Positions 13,001-22,390 of a stretch of 64,000 bases of DNA are shown here, one piece after another (position 1 is the first letter of the stretch; every line of letters starts with the position of its first letter). The translations under genes were made by a program, and so were the position numbers. The DNA is from Heterobilharzia americana. Taxonomy: Eukaryota > Platyhelminthes > Trematoda > Strigeidida > Schistosomatidae. A model generated the notes under the pieces. The model did not search any database, was not told the DNA's origin, and worked only from the letters and a program-made list of their open reading frames with translations. Location: positions 104,526,701 through 104,590,700 of the forward strand of contig OX104134.1 of assembly GCA_944470555.2 (NCBI GenBank), in the 5' to 3' direction.

Positions 13001-14494
13001 GTTACAATAAGTATAAGTGATTAAAAAGCGTGAATTCAGCTCATGAACTCATAAACTTCTGGTGTGACCTATATCATAAGTTTCTAGCGATATTCCACGA
13101 TAAGTTAAAACTTAGTGATTTCAACCATTCAAAGAGTTATCATTTTTGCGTACATTTTCTCTTTTTGTAAATTATTACAGAGATGTATTAATTCGTTTTG
13201 ATAGGTGTTAGTTGGATGGAGGCATTCGGCAGAAAACCCTGAACCTAGGTACTCGTCAGCAAGGCGTTTTTGCAACCTCTATGGAACTGATATCTCGCCT
13301 GACGTTCAGATCTACACCACCCAGTTCTACAGTCGTCTAGCCTGGTGGCCACATTCCAAAATGATAAACGGAACTAGATCAGAACTCAGGACTAGACAAT
13401 AAGAAGTTGGTTACCTTTCAGTGGTCAATTAGTGTATCAAATCCACTCCTGCAGGAGGTCGACCCCTGCCCAAGTAGCACATTATTAACGTCTATGACTT
13501 CAGCCCTGAGTGACGTGAGTTCGAATCTCAGGTGGGACACCAGTTCCGTAGCAGTTGTAGATACGCCTTGCTGATGAGTGTCAATAAGCATGAAACCCAG
13601 GACTAAGGCTACCTGCTGACTGCCCCATCCAACTAATATTTATCAAAGTGCATTGCGATGCTCAATCGCTTAAGTCTGCTGGTCACACTGCAAAATAATC
13701 AAGAGAACTCGATGAGCACAAAAATCTGGAATACATGATGTTGGCTACCTCCAGTGACCAATCAATGTGTTAAATCCGTTTTTACTATTACTGATTAGTA
13801 GCTTACCTTGAAATAATATGTCTCCCGTCCATCCACTAGTTGGATAGTAAACATTAAATGTCCATTGTTCGAATCCACTTTTGCAATGATTTTCTTCTGA
13901 TTCATCAAGTTCATTACATCCTGGTGCTACAACCAGATTCGAATGAATGCGTACGAAATGAATACTCATCAGTTCAGCTTGCTTTAAATAGACTGGTGAA
14001 TAACCATCTTCAATCGGATATGTAACCATTATACATGCATAAACCCCAGTATCTGTTGCATCTGTATCCACTATAGCTAAACGCGACTGACTTATTGAAC
14101 TCTGAATATTATGTGGACTCCATTGGTTAACTTCTAGGGGATCGTAACTACGTCTTCCATCTCCTAACCATGGATCAATCACATTTGTCCATAACTGATG
14201 AACCCATAACACAGCCCATGCTTTTCTTTTTTCAACTGCATTACTTCTTACTACGTTCACTCTATTTATACCATTGCTACTTGTTACGCATGGTATAGTA
14301 AGCATACTACCGATTAATCCATCATAATGGTATGGTCCATCCCATGTTTTATTTAAAACACCAGCTAGGAAAAATTTCTCCTTTTTAATGTCAAATACTG
14401 GTACATTTTCTGAGTCAAAAACTTCCAGTCCCACTTTTTTATCTGATAAACCCGAATTTAAGCAATAAAGGGATAGTATCAGTAGTATGTTCAT
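7070..14494 (-). CDS. Ig-like domain single-pass membrane protein, two exons: join(14494..13807, 7818..7070)
   Basis: Exon 1 (688 nt) starts at an ATG with an in-frame TAA four codons upstream and ends in TTTCAAG before a GTAAGC donor at 13806. Exon 2 (749 nt) follows a TTTTAG acceptor (7820-7819) and ends in TAA. The split codon joins in phase, giving 478 residues. Residues 1-17 look like a signal peptide. An Ig-like fold is suggested by Cys69, Trp97 and DATDTGVYAC ending at Cys154. A second cysteine-bearing region in exon 2 contains SGSWQCW near residues 338-344. A hydrophobic helix at about 387-408 is followed by a ~70-residue basic/Q-rich cytoplasmic tail. The likely topology is type I: Ig ectodomain outside, short tail inside, so a receptor or adhesion role is possible but inferred. 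I do not recognise an ortholog. The intron is 5,987 bp and full of repeats. Confidence 0.8.
9540..9650 (-). repeat. S3 repeat, single arm with hammerhead-like core
   Basis: The minus strand reads CGCCTTACTGACGA, a five-base stem with loop AACG, GAAACC and CAGG, i.e. the S3 arm pattern seen at 39240-39420. The helix II closing pair is A-C, so the structure is decayed. Confidence 0.5.
9825..9990 (+). mobile_element. S4 tRNA-like SINE
   Basis: It shares its 3' part (GGTCATTGCCTACTGCACG and the following TGCACAA) with the copy at 51185-51345, and has a B-box-like GGGTTTGAACACC near 9870. It is degenerate and lies in the intron of the Ig-like gene. Confidence 0.55.
11060..12750 (-). pseudogene. 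RTE-B retrotransposon, endonuclease region plus 3' tail, RT deleted
   Basis: From right to left on the minus strand the copy holds an endonuclease piece (RCLFVISTYVTTDYSS..KNEF, ~12520-12430), then SYWSTCLDSDHALVRAR-like residues (CRSFCSTCLDSNPALVRER at ~12125-12070, the SDH motif altered to SNP), then linker sequence aligning with 63060-63300. The whole RT is missing and the 3' tail (11060-11310) ends in the AATTCCATATTAGA tail motif also found at 20374. It is an old, internally deleted copy in the intron of the Ig-like gene, in the same orientation. Confidence 0.68.
13200..13645. repeat. S3 foldback repeat, complete with both arms
   Basis: The left edge (TTAGTTGGATGG, ~13208) is the inverse of the right edge (CCATCCAACTAA, ~13625-13637). 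Both arms contain GCCTTGCTGA(C/T)GAGT: reversed at 13252-13268 and direct at 13570-13585, the right one followed by GAAACCCAGG. A tRNA-like B box (GAGTTCGAATCTC) lies at ~13518. The unit is about 440 bp with imperfect long inverted arms. Confidence 0.65.
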
Positions 14495-14991
14495 GGGATA
14501 ACGTTAAACTAGTTTTATTTGTAAGTAGTATAGAAAGACTTGATAAATTCATAAGGGGATTACGTGATAATGCATCCTCTTTTGGATAATGAATTTCTTG
14601 TCTTTAGAAATTAAAAATCAATTCTTTATCGTCAACATACACCACATGATCTGTCATCTGTTGTTACAATTATTGATGACGCATAGAAGCTGAAACTATT
14701 TCGTTTTATCCCAATAAATCTAAAGTTTTTTTATTCTATAAGAACTCTATCCGTAAACTTCTGTTTTAAGCTTAAATTTGTTTTGCTGAAATACAGTGAA
14801 ATATTATTGGCATACAAGTGAACAGAATAACTCCCATGTCATTTCAATCAAGAAATTAAAAATTAAACTGTACTCCAAAAATCTTCCCCACTATTGGCTT
14901 GTATCCTCACTACTCATCTTCAACATTGTTTTATTATTGAGAAGGATCTTTCTAATCAACCTCAGGTAATCAGTTTAGTTAGTTCATAGTA
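14495..14991. other. Upstream region of the Ig-like gene, no repeat recognised
   Basis: This AT-rich stretch lies between the start codon of the Ig-like gene and an RTE-A insertion. It is the expected promoter and 5' UTR region of the minus-strand gene, but no clear core promoter motif could be assigned. Confidence 0.4.
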
Positions 14992-17116
14992 TAGCCTTTG
15001 GAACTCTTTGAAAGCCAAATGGAAAGAAACCTGCATAACCGTATTATGAAGGAAGGAAGAAGAAAGAAGATAAGGAATGGATCTTGACGGACACATGGAA
15101 GCTGATAGAGGAGAGGAGGATGATGAAACAGAAGACAAACCAGTGCAAGGATGAACAACGAAAGAGGATCTGAGTACAATGTACAAAACACTGGACAATG
15201 AAGTGAAGAAGAGTGCACGGAAAGACAAAAGACATTACGACACTTTGGTAAGTGAAGCAGAACAGGCTGCAGGTAGGAGAGACAGAGACCTGACAACGTT
15301 GTATCAAATAACCAGGTTACTATCTGGTAGAGAAGAGATCAACACAGATGAAACCAATAAAAGATGATGAGGGAAATCTAATTGACAAGGAAGAGAAACC
15401 AAGCAAACGATGTACTGACCACTTCAAGAAGCTCTTGAATCGACCACCACCTGCCGTCACAGAACTACTATTCAACACAAATCTCCCAACAAAAGTCGAA
15501 GTCCTAAGCTCCATACAGCTACTGAAATGTGGCAAAGCAGCAGGATAGATGGAATCTCGCCAGAAGCACTGAGAGCAGACGCAGAGACAACAGCGAACAT
15601 TCTTACACTACTATTGCAGAACGTTTGGAAGGAGGGAAAGAAGCCTACAGATTGGAAGCAGGATTACCTTATCAAACTCCCAAAGAAGGGAGACCTACGT
15701 CTTTGCAAGAACCCGTGAGGAATCATGCTGCTATCCACCCCAAGCAAAATATTAATCTGCATCATCCTGGAGAGGCTAAAGGATGCACTGGATTCAAAAC
15801 TGCGACCGGAGCAGGTTGGCTGCCTTCAGGAAGTATAAATCATGTTTGGACCAAATTGCAACAATACGCATCATCATACAACAGAGTATAGAATGGCAGT
15901 CAACTCTACACCTCAACTTCATCGACTTTGGAATGGCTTTTAACAGCGTCGACAACAAGTAATTTGGCACTTGCTTCAACACTACGGAATACCACAAACC
16001 GTTATCAATCTCATTCAACAACTATATGAAGGTGCCACATGCCAGCCAAGTAATTCACAATGGGAAGCTTAGTGACGCTTTTGAAGTGAAGACAGGAGTG
16101 AAACAAGACTGTCTACTATCACGCATGATATTCCTGATTGTGGTAGACTGGATCATGTAACAGACAACTGTTAGGAACAAGAAGAGGGAGGTACACTGGA
16201 ACGCGGGAAAGAACCTAGAAAATTCGCATTTCGCCGATGACTTGTGTCTAATGTCACACAAACTTGAAGATCTACATGCGAAAACTAACAAGTTGACAGA
16301 AGAGGCGAGGCAGGGCAGCGAAGACGGGACTTCAAGTGAATATAGAGAGAAGACAGAGGTGATGAAGATACCCAACCAACCAACCAACCAACAACACCAC
16401 CAACAACAACAAGCTCCAATCACCACCAACGGGAGAAACTTAAAGGAAGTGGCCTCTTTCACATACACTTGTCTGGGCAGCACTGTCTCAACTACAGGTG
16501 GCGGCACAGATGAGGACGTCACAGCAGTCAGGATCGGAAAAGCAATGCAGGCGTTGATTAGCCTGAAACCAGTGTGGAGATCTTCTGCACTCAGCATGTG
16601 GAACAAGATTCGGATTTTCAACACCAACGTCAGGTCAGTGCTCCTGAATGGTTCAGAGACTTGGCGCGTTACGAAAGTGATTTCCAATAAACTACAGACA
16701 TTCATCAACAACTGCCTAAGCTGGCTCGTTACTGAAGATGGAGATCAGATAACCAGAATGATGAGAATAAGCAACAAGGAACAGTTGGAACGAACCAACC
16801 AAGAAGCCATCGCTGAACAAATATGCAGTGGAAGGAATTGGAGATGGATTGGGCATACACTGGGAAGGCCGTCTGGGGACATCACGCATCAGTCCAGGCC
16901 CTTGAGTGGAACCCAGATGGGAAGCGACGAGCTGGGTGTCGGAGGTGAGGGTGACATGGACGAGATCGTACGAGGAGGAAATGAGAGCTTGTGGGCAGTC
17001 GTGGAGCCAGGTTCAAAAGATTTCGGAGAACAGAGTGCAATGGAGACGTGCTACTGAAGTCCTATGTTTCAATAGGAACCCCAGGGACAAATTATAATAA
17101 TAAATAGCCTTGGGAA
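14992..17116 (+). mobile_element. RTE-A retrotransposon, 5'-truncated (copy 2, subfamily A2) with target-site duplication
   Basis: Homology to copy 1 begins near 15000 (equivalent to ~970 of copy 1) and runs to a TAATAATAAA tail. Flanks TAGCCTTTGGAA (14992-15003) and TAGCCTTGGGAA (17105-17116) form a 12-bp target-site duplication with one mismatch, which supports a 5'-truncated target-primed insertion about 500 bp upstream of the Ig-like gene's start codon, in the opposite orientation. Confidence 0.85.
15003..17097 (+). pseudogene. RTE-A reverse transcriptase pseudogene (copy 2)
   Basis: It lacks the endonuclease. The RT is broken in many places: the GKAAGPDGI motif is GKAAG followed by a stop (15541-15549), the first catalytic box reads FIDFGMAFNSVD (aspartate to asparagine, ~15915-15950), and the later part from HFADDLCLMSHK (~16230) to the C terminus is mostly open apart from a 4-base insertion near 16888. 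A CCAA tetranucleotide run at 16373-16392 expands the linker after the FADD box. It is dead, but shares specific indels with the copy at 39789-40836. Confidence 0.85.
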
Positions 17117-19272
17117 TAAAACATTCTGTAATCATGTGGAAGAATCACCTGAACACATGAACTTTGGTAGCAGGTGTTCAAGTTCTTCGATCACGAAACA
17201 TATCGTTCAGACAGGTCACAGGATCAACGTTGCTATTTCTTTTAGACCTATTTACAAGATGCGTTGGAGACGGATCCTTAAATTTGTTGAGGTCTTAGCT
17301 ATTGGGAAGTTTAAACCACCTTAGTGTCTTCAAAAACAATTTTTTATCATATTGAATTACCCTTGGTGAATTCAACTTTGAAACCAAGTTCGATGTTTTA
17401 TTATTTTCCTTCTATAGACTCTCATTGTTATTTGGCATTGAATGCACCCTTCCTACTTGACGTCTTTTCGTATCCTCATCCCGTATCTTCATGAACTTGC
17501 ATATAAATACTTATGACAAGTATGTGTGTGATCCGATTGTTCAAAATGGGTTGCACGAATGCATTACACTGCTCCTACAGTTTACGTCTTCCTATTATTT
17601 TGTCAAAGTTTGTAAGGGAAACTAATTGTCTTAGCTCATCAGAATGTTAAACAGACAACCCTTCATGTAAGTAAGTTCTAATATGATCCTAGCGTGTTTA
17701 GAAAATCAAAACAAGATTTTCCTGAACGTTTGTTTCGCTGTGTATGCCATAGTTTCTTCAGCATAAAATCCTTTTTCTTAAGCAGCGAAGATTCCAGCTA
17801 AAAGTGAATCACTTAAAAGGTCTATCCAGAGAAAACCCAAGTGAAGTGGACAACTTTCACAGTTTGGTGTCTCTAGGTACCAAACGAAATTTAATTCACT
17901 ATATTTGCCATAGAATCCACATTATCTGCAGTCCTGTTACTTTCAAGGTGTGCTTAATTATCTCAAAAGTGTTTCGATTAAAAACTAGTGTTTTATTGCT
18001 AAAACTATGAGGCTGAAAACAAATAGTCATTTCACTTATACTGCTCCTAAGAAGCGTCTTTTAGTGAGCTTATAGTTCAACGGAGACACATCAGCAGGCA
18101 CACTGAGAAACGGTCTAGTATGCTCAAAATCTTTTCTTTCCTTGCTAAGTAGCATATCACGTCTTCTCACATATCTCATTCTTCCATCTCTATAATTCTG
18201 ATTTTTCATCGCTTCACTCCAACCAAATTACATTACTTGGTTTTGTCAATTAATATTACTTCGTTCTTGATAAGTCTTCTTCTCACCACTATGTCAAAAA
18301 TTAGGTAATTCTCTTCCCGAAATCCTTATTTATAATCAAAACTGAATTTCACGGATTATTTTATGAAAAATTACTTTTCTGTTACCATGTGAATAGAACA
18401 TTTATATGCATTTGTACAACTCGAGAATGATATTGCTAAAAAGAGTGACTCTTCACTAAACTTCTTTTGCTTTGTGCCGTTTACTAAAGCAAACAATTGG
18501 ACAGACAGTTTTCAAATTGTTGGTTTATGACTGGACTATCTGAGATAACCTTGACTGGTAGACTGGTTTTCATCTTCAGGGATGATGATCCAAGCTTAAC
18601 CGGTGGATACTGGTTCAACATTCTACTGACTTAGTGTTTCAACCAGTAGACTCTTGTGTCCGTATCCAGATGTTTGTGGTTCGACCTTAATTGACATTCA
18701 GGGTTATCTGCCGGTTCCAGTCGTTACGCCTGAAATTACTTGCAAATTTTACCTCAGGTGTTGACATTTCTGATATTCCAAAGGTTTTTCAAAGACGCAA
18801 CGCAAAATGCAACTCCCCTAGGATCAACTGTCCAGAATCGACTACTCTAATAAATTCAGCCTTTTCGGACTGCCTAACTGATAACGTCTATAGATTAGAA
18901 ATTCTTTTCCAAATCACTGATGTTTTTCACTGGTTTATTTCAACGCTACAGAAGGCAACATTCACATGAAGAAAGCCATTATTCAGTTTACGAAGACGGT
19001 CCTTAAAAGACAGGTGCATTTTCTGTGATGGTCTTCTGTTAAAAGCAGATCTTATCTGTACCTACATGAGGGAATTTCAGCATGCATGAAGCAGTACTTG
19101 AATAAATTACAGTCGTTAGTATAACAGTTGATTCAGTGGAGTGGAATATTTGACGACGTTACTGAAGAAATGGATGTATCTGAATTTTTCGCGGCCACGG
19201 AACCATTGGCTTTAAAACGGAAGAACCTGATGGACAAAACTTTCTTTGCTGCAAATTTATATAGTTCAGTTT
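17117..19272. other. Non-coding, no gene seen
   Basis: Short reading frames near 17804 and 18691 show no recognisable motif. The one at 18691-18969 lies in a slightly more GC-rich patch, and a further open stretch follows at ~19165-19270 (EEMDVSEFFAATEP), but there is no splice or domain evidence for an exon. Confidence 0.4.
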
Positions 19273-19372
19273 GGAGGTTTGAGGGGATTTATTGATTTCA
19301 AGTTGCTCCTCCAACTGATGTTTGTCCCTGATAGATATCAGCTTGAAGTGGGCTCACAAACCTCCAAATTAA
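19273..19372. repeat. Short foldback made of two inverted S2 tails
   Basis: TTTGGAGGTTTG (left) is inverted as CAAACCTCCAAA (right), and the interior carries CAAGTTG / CAGCTTGAAG and two facing copies of the S2 CTGATGT/CATCAG tail motif. It looks like two S2 3' ends joined head to head. Confidence 0.55.
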
Positions 19373-19539
19373 ATTAATCTAGTGCTCATTATTGGCTTCC
19401 TTGGAGACGACAATTTACAAAGTACTAATGAGAACTGGTGACCGATGGGACAAACCAAGTCGAGCGTAAGAACAAATATTAAGAAAAGCCGTTGCATGAA
19501 AGTCACACTATGTCATGAACTGGCAGAAGTAGGAAAGTG

Positions 19540-19745
19540 TGGAGCGCCAGATCCCGCTCTAGTGGCTTAGTAATTATGTGCTTGTTATGAAGCCAGAAGG
19601 CCTTGGGTTTGAACTCTGGCGGTGTCTTGATGGCGTACCAATGAGAAGCCCTTTACTAAGATGATACAGCTATGCAGTGTGGTGGTTCTCTAAGTGATTT
19701 TAGTCCATGATGAATACCAAATTGTAAGCGACAGAGCGTCAAATT
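19540..19745 (+). mobile_element. S2 tRNA-like SINE, degenerate
   Basis: A-box-like TAGTGGCTTAGTAATTA and B-box-like GGGTTTGAACTC (~19570-19615) are followed by the S2 body (GTGGTTCTCTAAGTGAT, GATGAATACCAA). The hammerhead core positions are mutated. Confidence 0.6.
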
Positions 19746-20373
19746 TCCAACCCGCTGAATGACACCACTGTATTTGAAGGATAGACTACCGACTCTGGAT
19801 AGGTTGAACTATTCAGGAAGCTTACTGTCACTAGTGAACGCTATCTAGAGTAGTTAGTTAAAGCAACGTTAAAGCTTACTAGAAGCTCAATACTTTTCGA
19901 TCTGGTATGTACTAGGCACCAGATTAATAAACCTTCAGCCTTCTCCATTTGTACAGAATACCAGGATAGTTCTATAGGTTTGTGCGCCTCAGAATATCAA
20001 ACATAGCAAAGCCAATAGCCATAAGCATTTTGAAACGTAGTTTTTACATCCGAAAGTAGGTTTATTGAGTTCCTTTTTCTGCCTTCAGCTTCAACTCAGT
20101 TACTGTCATAATAATTTTCTCGGTTAGGCCGGATAAAATAAATTTTACCTCTGTTTGTGCTAGTATCATTATCATCATCGGTAAATTTCAACAATATCAC
20201 TCACTGTAAAGGGAAGCGTTTTTAAAAAGAATTTTCAAGCACATTCTCTTTTTATGAACTTAAGAAAAGGGGAAACAACCAATCGAGCAGACCAACATCA
20301 CATTATTTTATTTCATCAGCTTGACGTCATTTGCTTGTAGCTTATAAAACATTTAATATGAGATTGTAAAAGA

Positions 20374-20490
20374 AATTCCATATTAGATTTGTTTATTTGA
20401 TATATAACGCACAGTAATACAGTATTATCAAGTAAATAATACTGTATCACTGTGCGCTATATATCAAATAAACAAATCTAATATGGAATT
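20374..20490. repeat. 117-bp near-perfect hairpin built from RTE-B-type tail sequence
   Basis: Arms 20374-20428 and 20436-20490 are 55 nt each with two mismatches, separated by a 7-nt loop (CAAGTAA). Each arm begins AATTCCATATTAGATTTG, the motif that follows the RTE-B 3' end at 11066 and recurs near 34240. Confidence 0.9.
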
Positions 20491-21579
20491 ACATTCTACC
20501 TAAGTGCCTAAGTTTTACACTTATTGTAAAAGAAAGTTAATATATTTAACTTCATCAACAGGATGACCATCTGTGAATGGTCTCAACATGTAAGATTGTA
20601 AATCACATGAATAGAAGTGAAGATGAAATTTAGATGTCCATTAAGACTGCTCAGTAAATTATTTTAATCACATTTGGTGCAGAAGAATCATCGGTCTTTT
20701 TGGATACTTGCAATTCTTATACTGAATCTCATTACACGCGTTTATAATCTGAATTCTTGGAAAGTCATACGCAGTAACGGGTCCTATGAATTTGTGAACG
20801 CATCAGCATATCTCTTCTAAAAAATATCAACTAGGATAGGCTTCCGACTTTTACTGACTGCCTGAACAACAACAAACACCCTAAAGTCAATCACCACCTA
20901 CCCATTTCAAGATAGGTTATTTTTGTCAACCTTCACGTGTCTATCGAGATCTAGGATAAAAGTGCAGCTGACGACTTATGTGAATCAGATCTGTTTAAAA
21001 AATTTCGCTTCAGGTTTTCTTGCATTTGTGCACGTAAAGACTTGTGAACTTCTAACCATATGCTTATAATCGAATCATGAAAGATTGCAAAACATCTTCT
21101 GTTAGGATGAATTGCAGTAAAGTGGTCATTTCGTACACACTTAATATACCACTAGTGATATAATCTAACTTTATAACAGTTACAACCAATGATAAGAGTT
21201 GTTGGTGTTAATCGAAATGTCACCTGGTAAGCAATATAAGCAAGTTGCCTCTTTTTAGCCTTAATCAAATCATTCTTCGATAAGCAATGAACAATCAGGG
21301 TTTTGTATCAAGGTGTTTAAAGGATGCACAATCCAAAATGAAAAATATACATTTAAATAAAATTTAAGTCTGAAATTCCACTATGATTTCCTTCAGAAAC
21401 ACCCTTTGAATTAGAACTTACGACATTAACTGACTACTCAAGGCAAAGTAATTGTTGTTATTTTATTTTAGACACAAATTCAGTACAACGTAGGCACCAA
21501 AAGATCTACCGCGTAACAGAATGTGTAACATTCAGAAGATACAGAAGACAGGAAACTGTTTGAGAGGTACAACAAAAGA
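20491..21579. other. Non-coding, no gene seen
   Basis: AT-rich sequence without recognised features. Confidence 0.4.
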
Positions 21580-21905
21580 AGAATTCCCATTTCTGAAAAG
21601 CAAGAACGACAAATATTGTGGGATGAATCGGATTCATTTCGTGTACTCTAAATTTAAAATTTTCTATAGTAAGCTTTCAGTGTTTAGCATAAGTCACTTG
21701 ATACATTTCAGTACTAGACAATACTAAATGCATCTTTTAAAACCTAAACATGAATGCATATAGTAGCTTACTGTAGAAAATTTTAAATGTAGTGCATGTG
21801 TGGAAGATTTGGAGCATATGAAATGAATCCGATTCATCCCGTAATATTTGTTGTTCTTGCCTTTCTAAAATTTATAAAGGGAACTCATTGTATGAAATTC
21901 CCATT
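21580..21905. repeat. Imperfect inverted repeat (foldback)
   Basis: Arms at ~21580-21672 and ~21765-21905 share AAGAATTCCCATTTC-like ends, GCAAGAAC.ACAAATATT, GGATGAATCGGATTCATTTC and TTTAAAATTTTCTA.AGTAAGC in inverted order. The right arm has extra insertions. No coding content; possibly a MITE-like foldback. Confidence 0.65.
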
Positions 21906-22075
21906 TCGTTAGAGAAACAAGAAAACTGCAGCACGATCACCACTGTCTTCAATTCTGAGTCATATCTGCTACCATTCAAGTCATCGATTTGTATGGTCTC
22001 TCATGCTGCATCCAAGGAGTTATGATGAACCGACAGGTGTTATCCAAACGTAGCGGTTCTTCATAACACAGCGTC

Positions 22076-22390
22076 ATGTCATACACTCGCCATCTCTCTG
22101 CTTCCCCCAACCAGCTTCAGATCAAGCGAACAGTGAGCGGAGGGATGGCCTCTGGAACAACACTCGTAGCTTATGTCCAGTCAGAGAAGCTGGTATTTCA
22201 AGATAATCACACCCGAATAATGACGATCTCCATCACACCCAAGTATAGACCATTTCACCTCAAAATTACCTACATGGTGTCTCAGTCGAATGCCAGCAGT
22301 CCTGTTGTGCCAATGTCGACCGAGTCATTGGAAATTGCCAGCCCTGAGAGACCAAGTTTTACAAGCAGAGAGCAGGATTACCAGTACTGA
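22076..22390 (+). CDS. Orphan 104-residue reading frame, unknown
   Basis: The frame starts with ATG just after an in-frame TAA (22064) and ends in TGA. The product is Ser/Thr/Pro-rich, with the stretch MASGTTLVAYVQSEKLVFQD in the middle and a hydrophilic C-terminal part (SPERPSFTSREQDYQY). Base composition is richer in GC than its surroundings. No known domain, signal peptide or membrane segment is apparent, and no repeat in this window matches it. It could be a small gene, an exon of a gene with distant exons, a remnant of a transposon, or chance. Evidence for expression is absent. Confidence 0.25.
   Translation: MSYTRHLSASPNQLQIKRTVSGGMASGTTLVAYVQSEKLVFQDNHTRIMTISITPKYRPFHLKITYMVSQSNASSPVVPMSTESLEIASPERPSFTSREQDYQY

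Larger units (their letters stand above)
7819..13806 (-). other. Intron of the Ig-like membrane protein gene
   Basis: The intron is bounded by GTAAGC (13806) and TTTTAG (7819) on the minus strand. It contains S3 arms (9540-9650, 13200-13645), an S4 SINE (9825-9990) and a broken RTE-B copy in the same orientation as the gene (11060-12750). The rest, including 7850-9540 and 9990-11060, shows no coding signal; an additional small exon cannot be excluded. Confidence 0.65.

Noticed and set aside
13570..13610. Strong ribozyme claim for the right arm of the S3 element at 13.2-13.6 kb
   Set aside because: CTGATGA and GAAAC are present, but helix II pairs only through wobbles and no proper NUH triplet follows, so this copy alone is not convincing.
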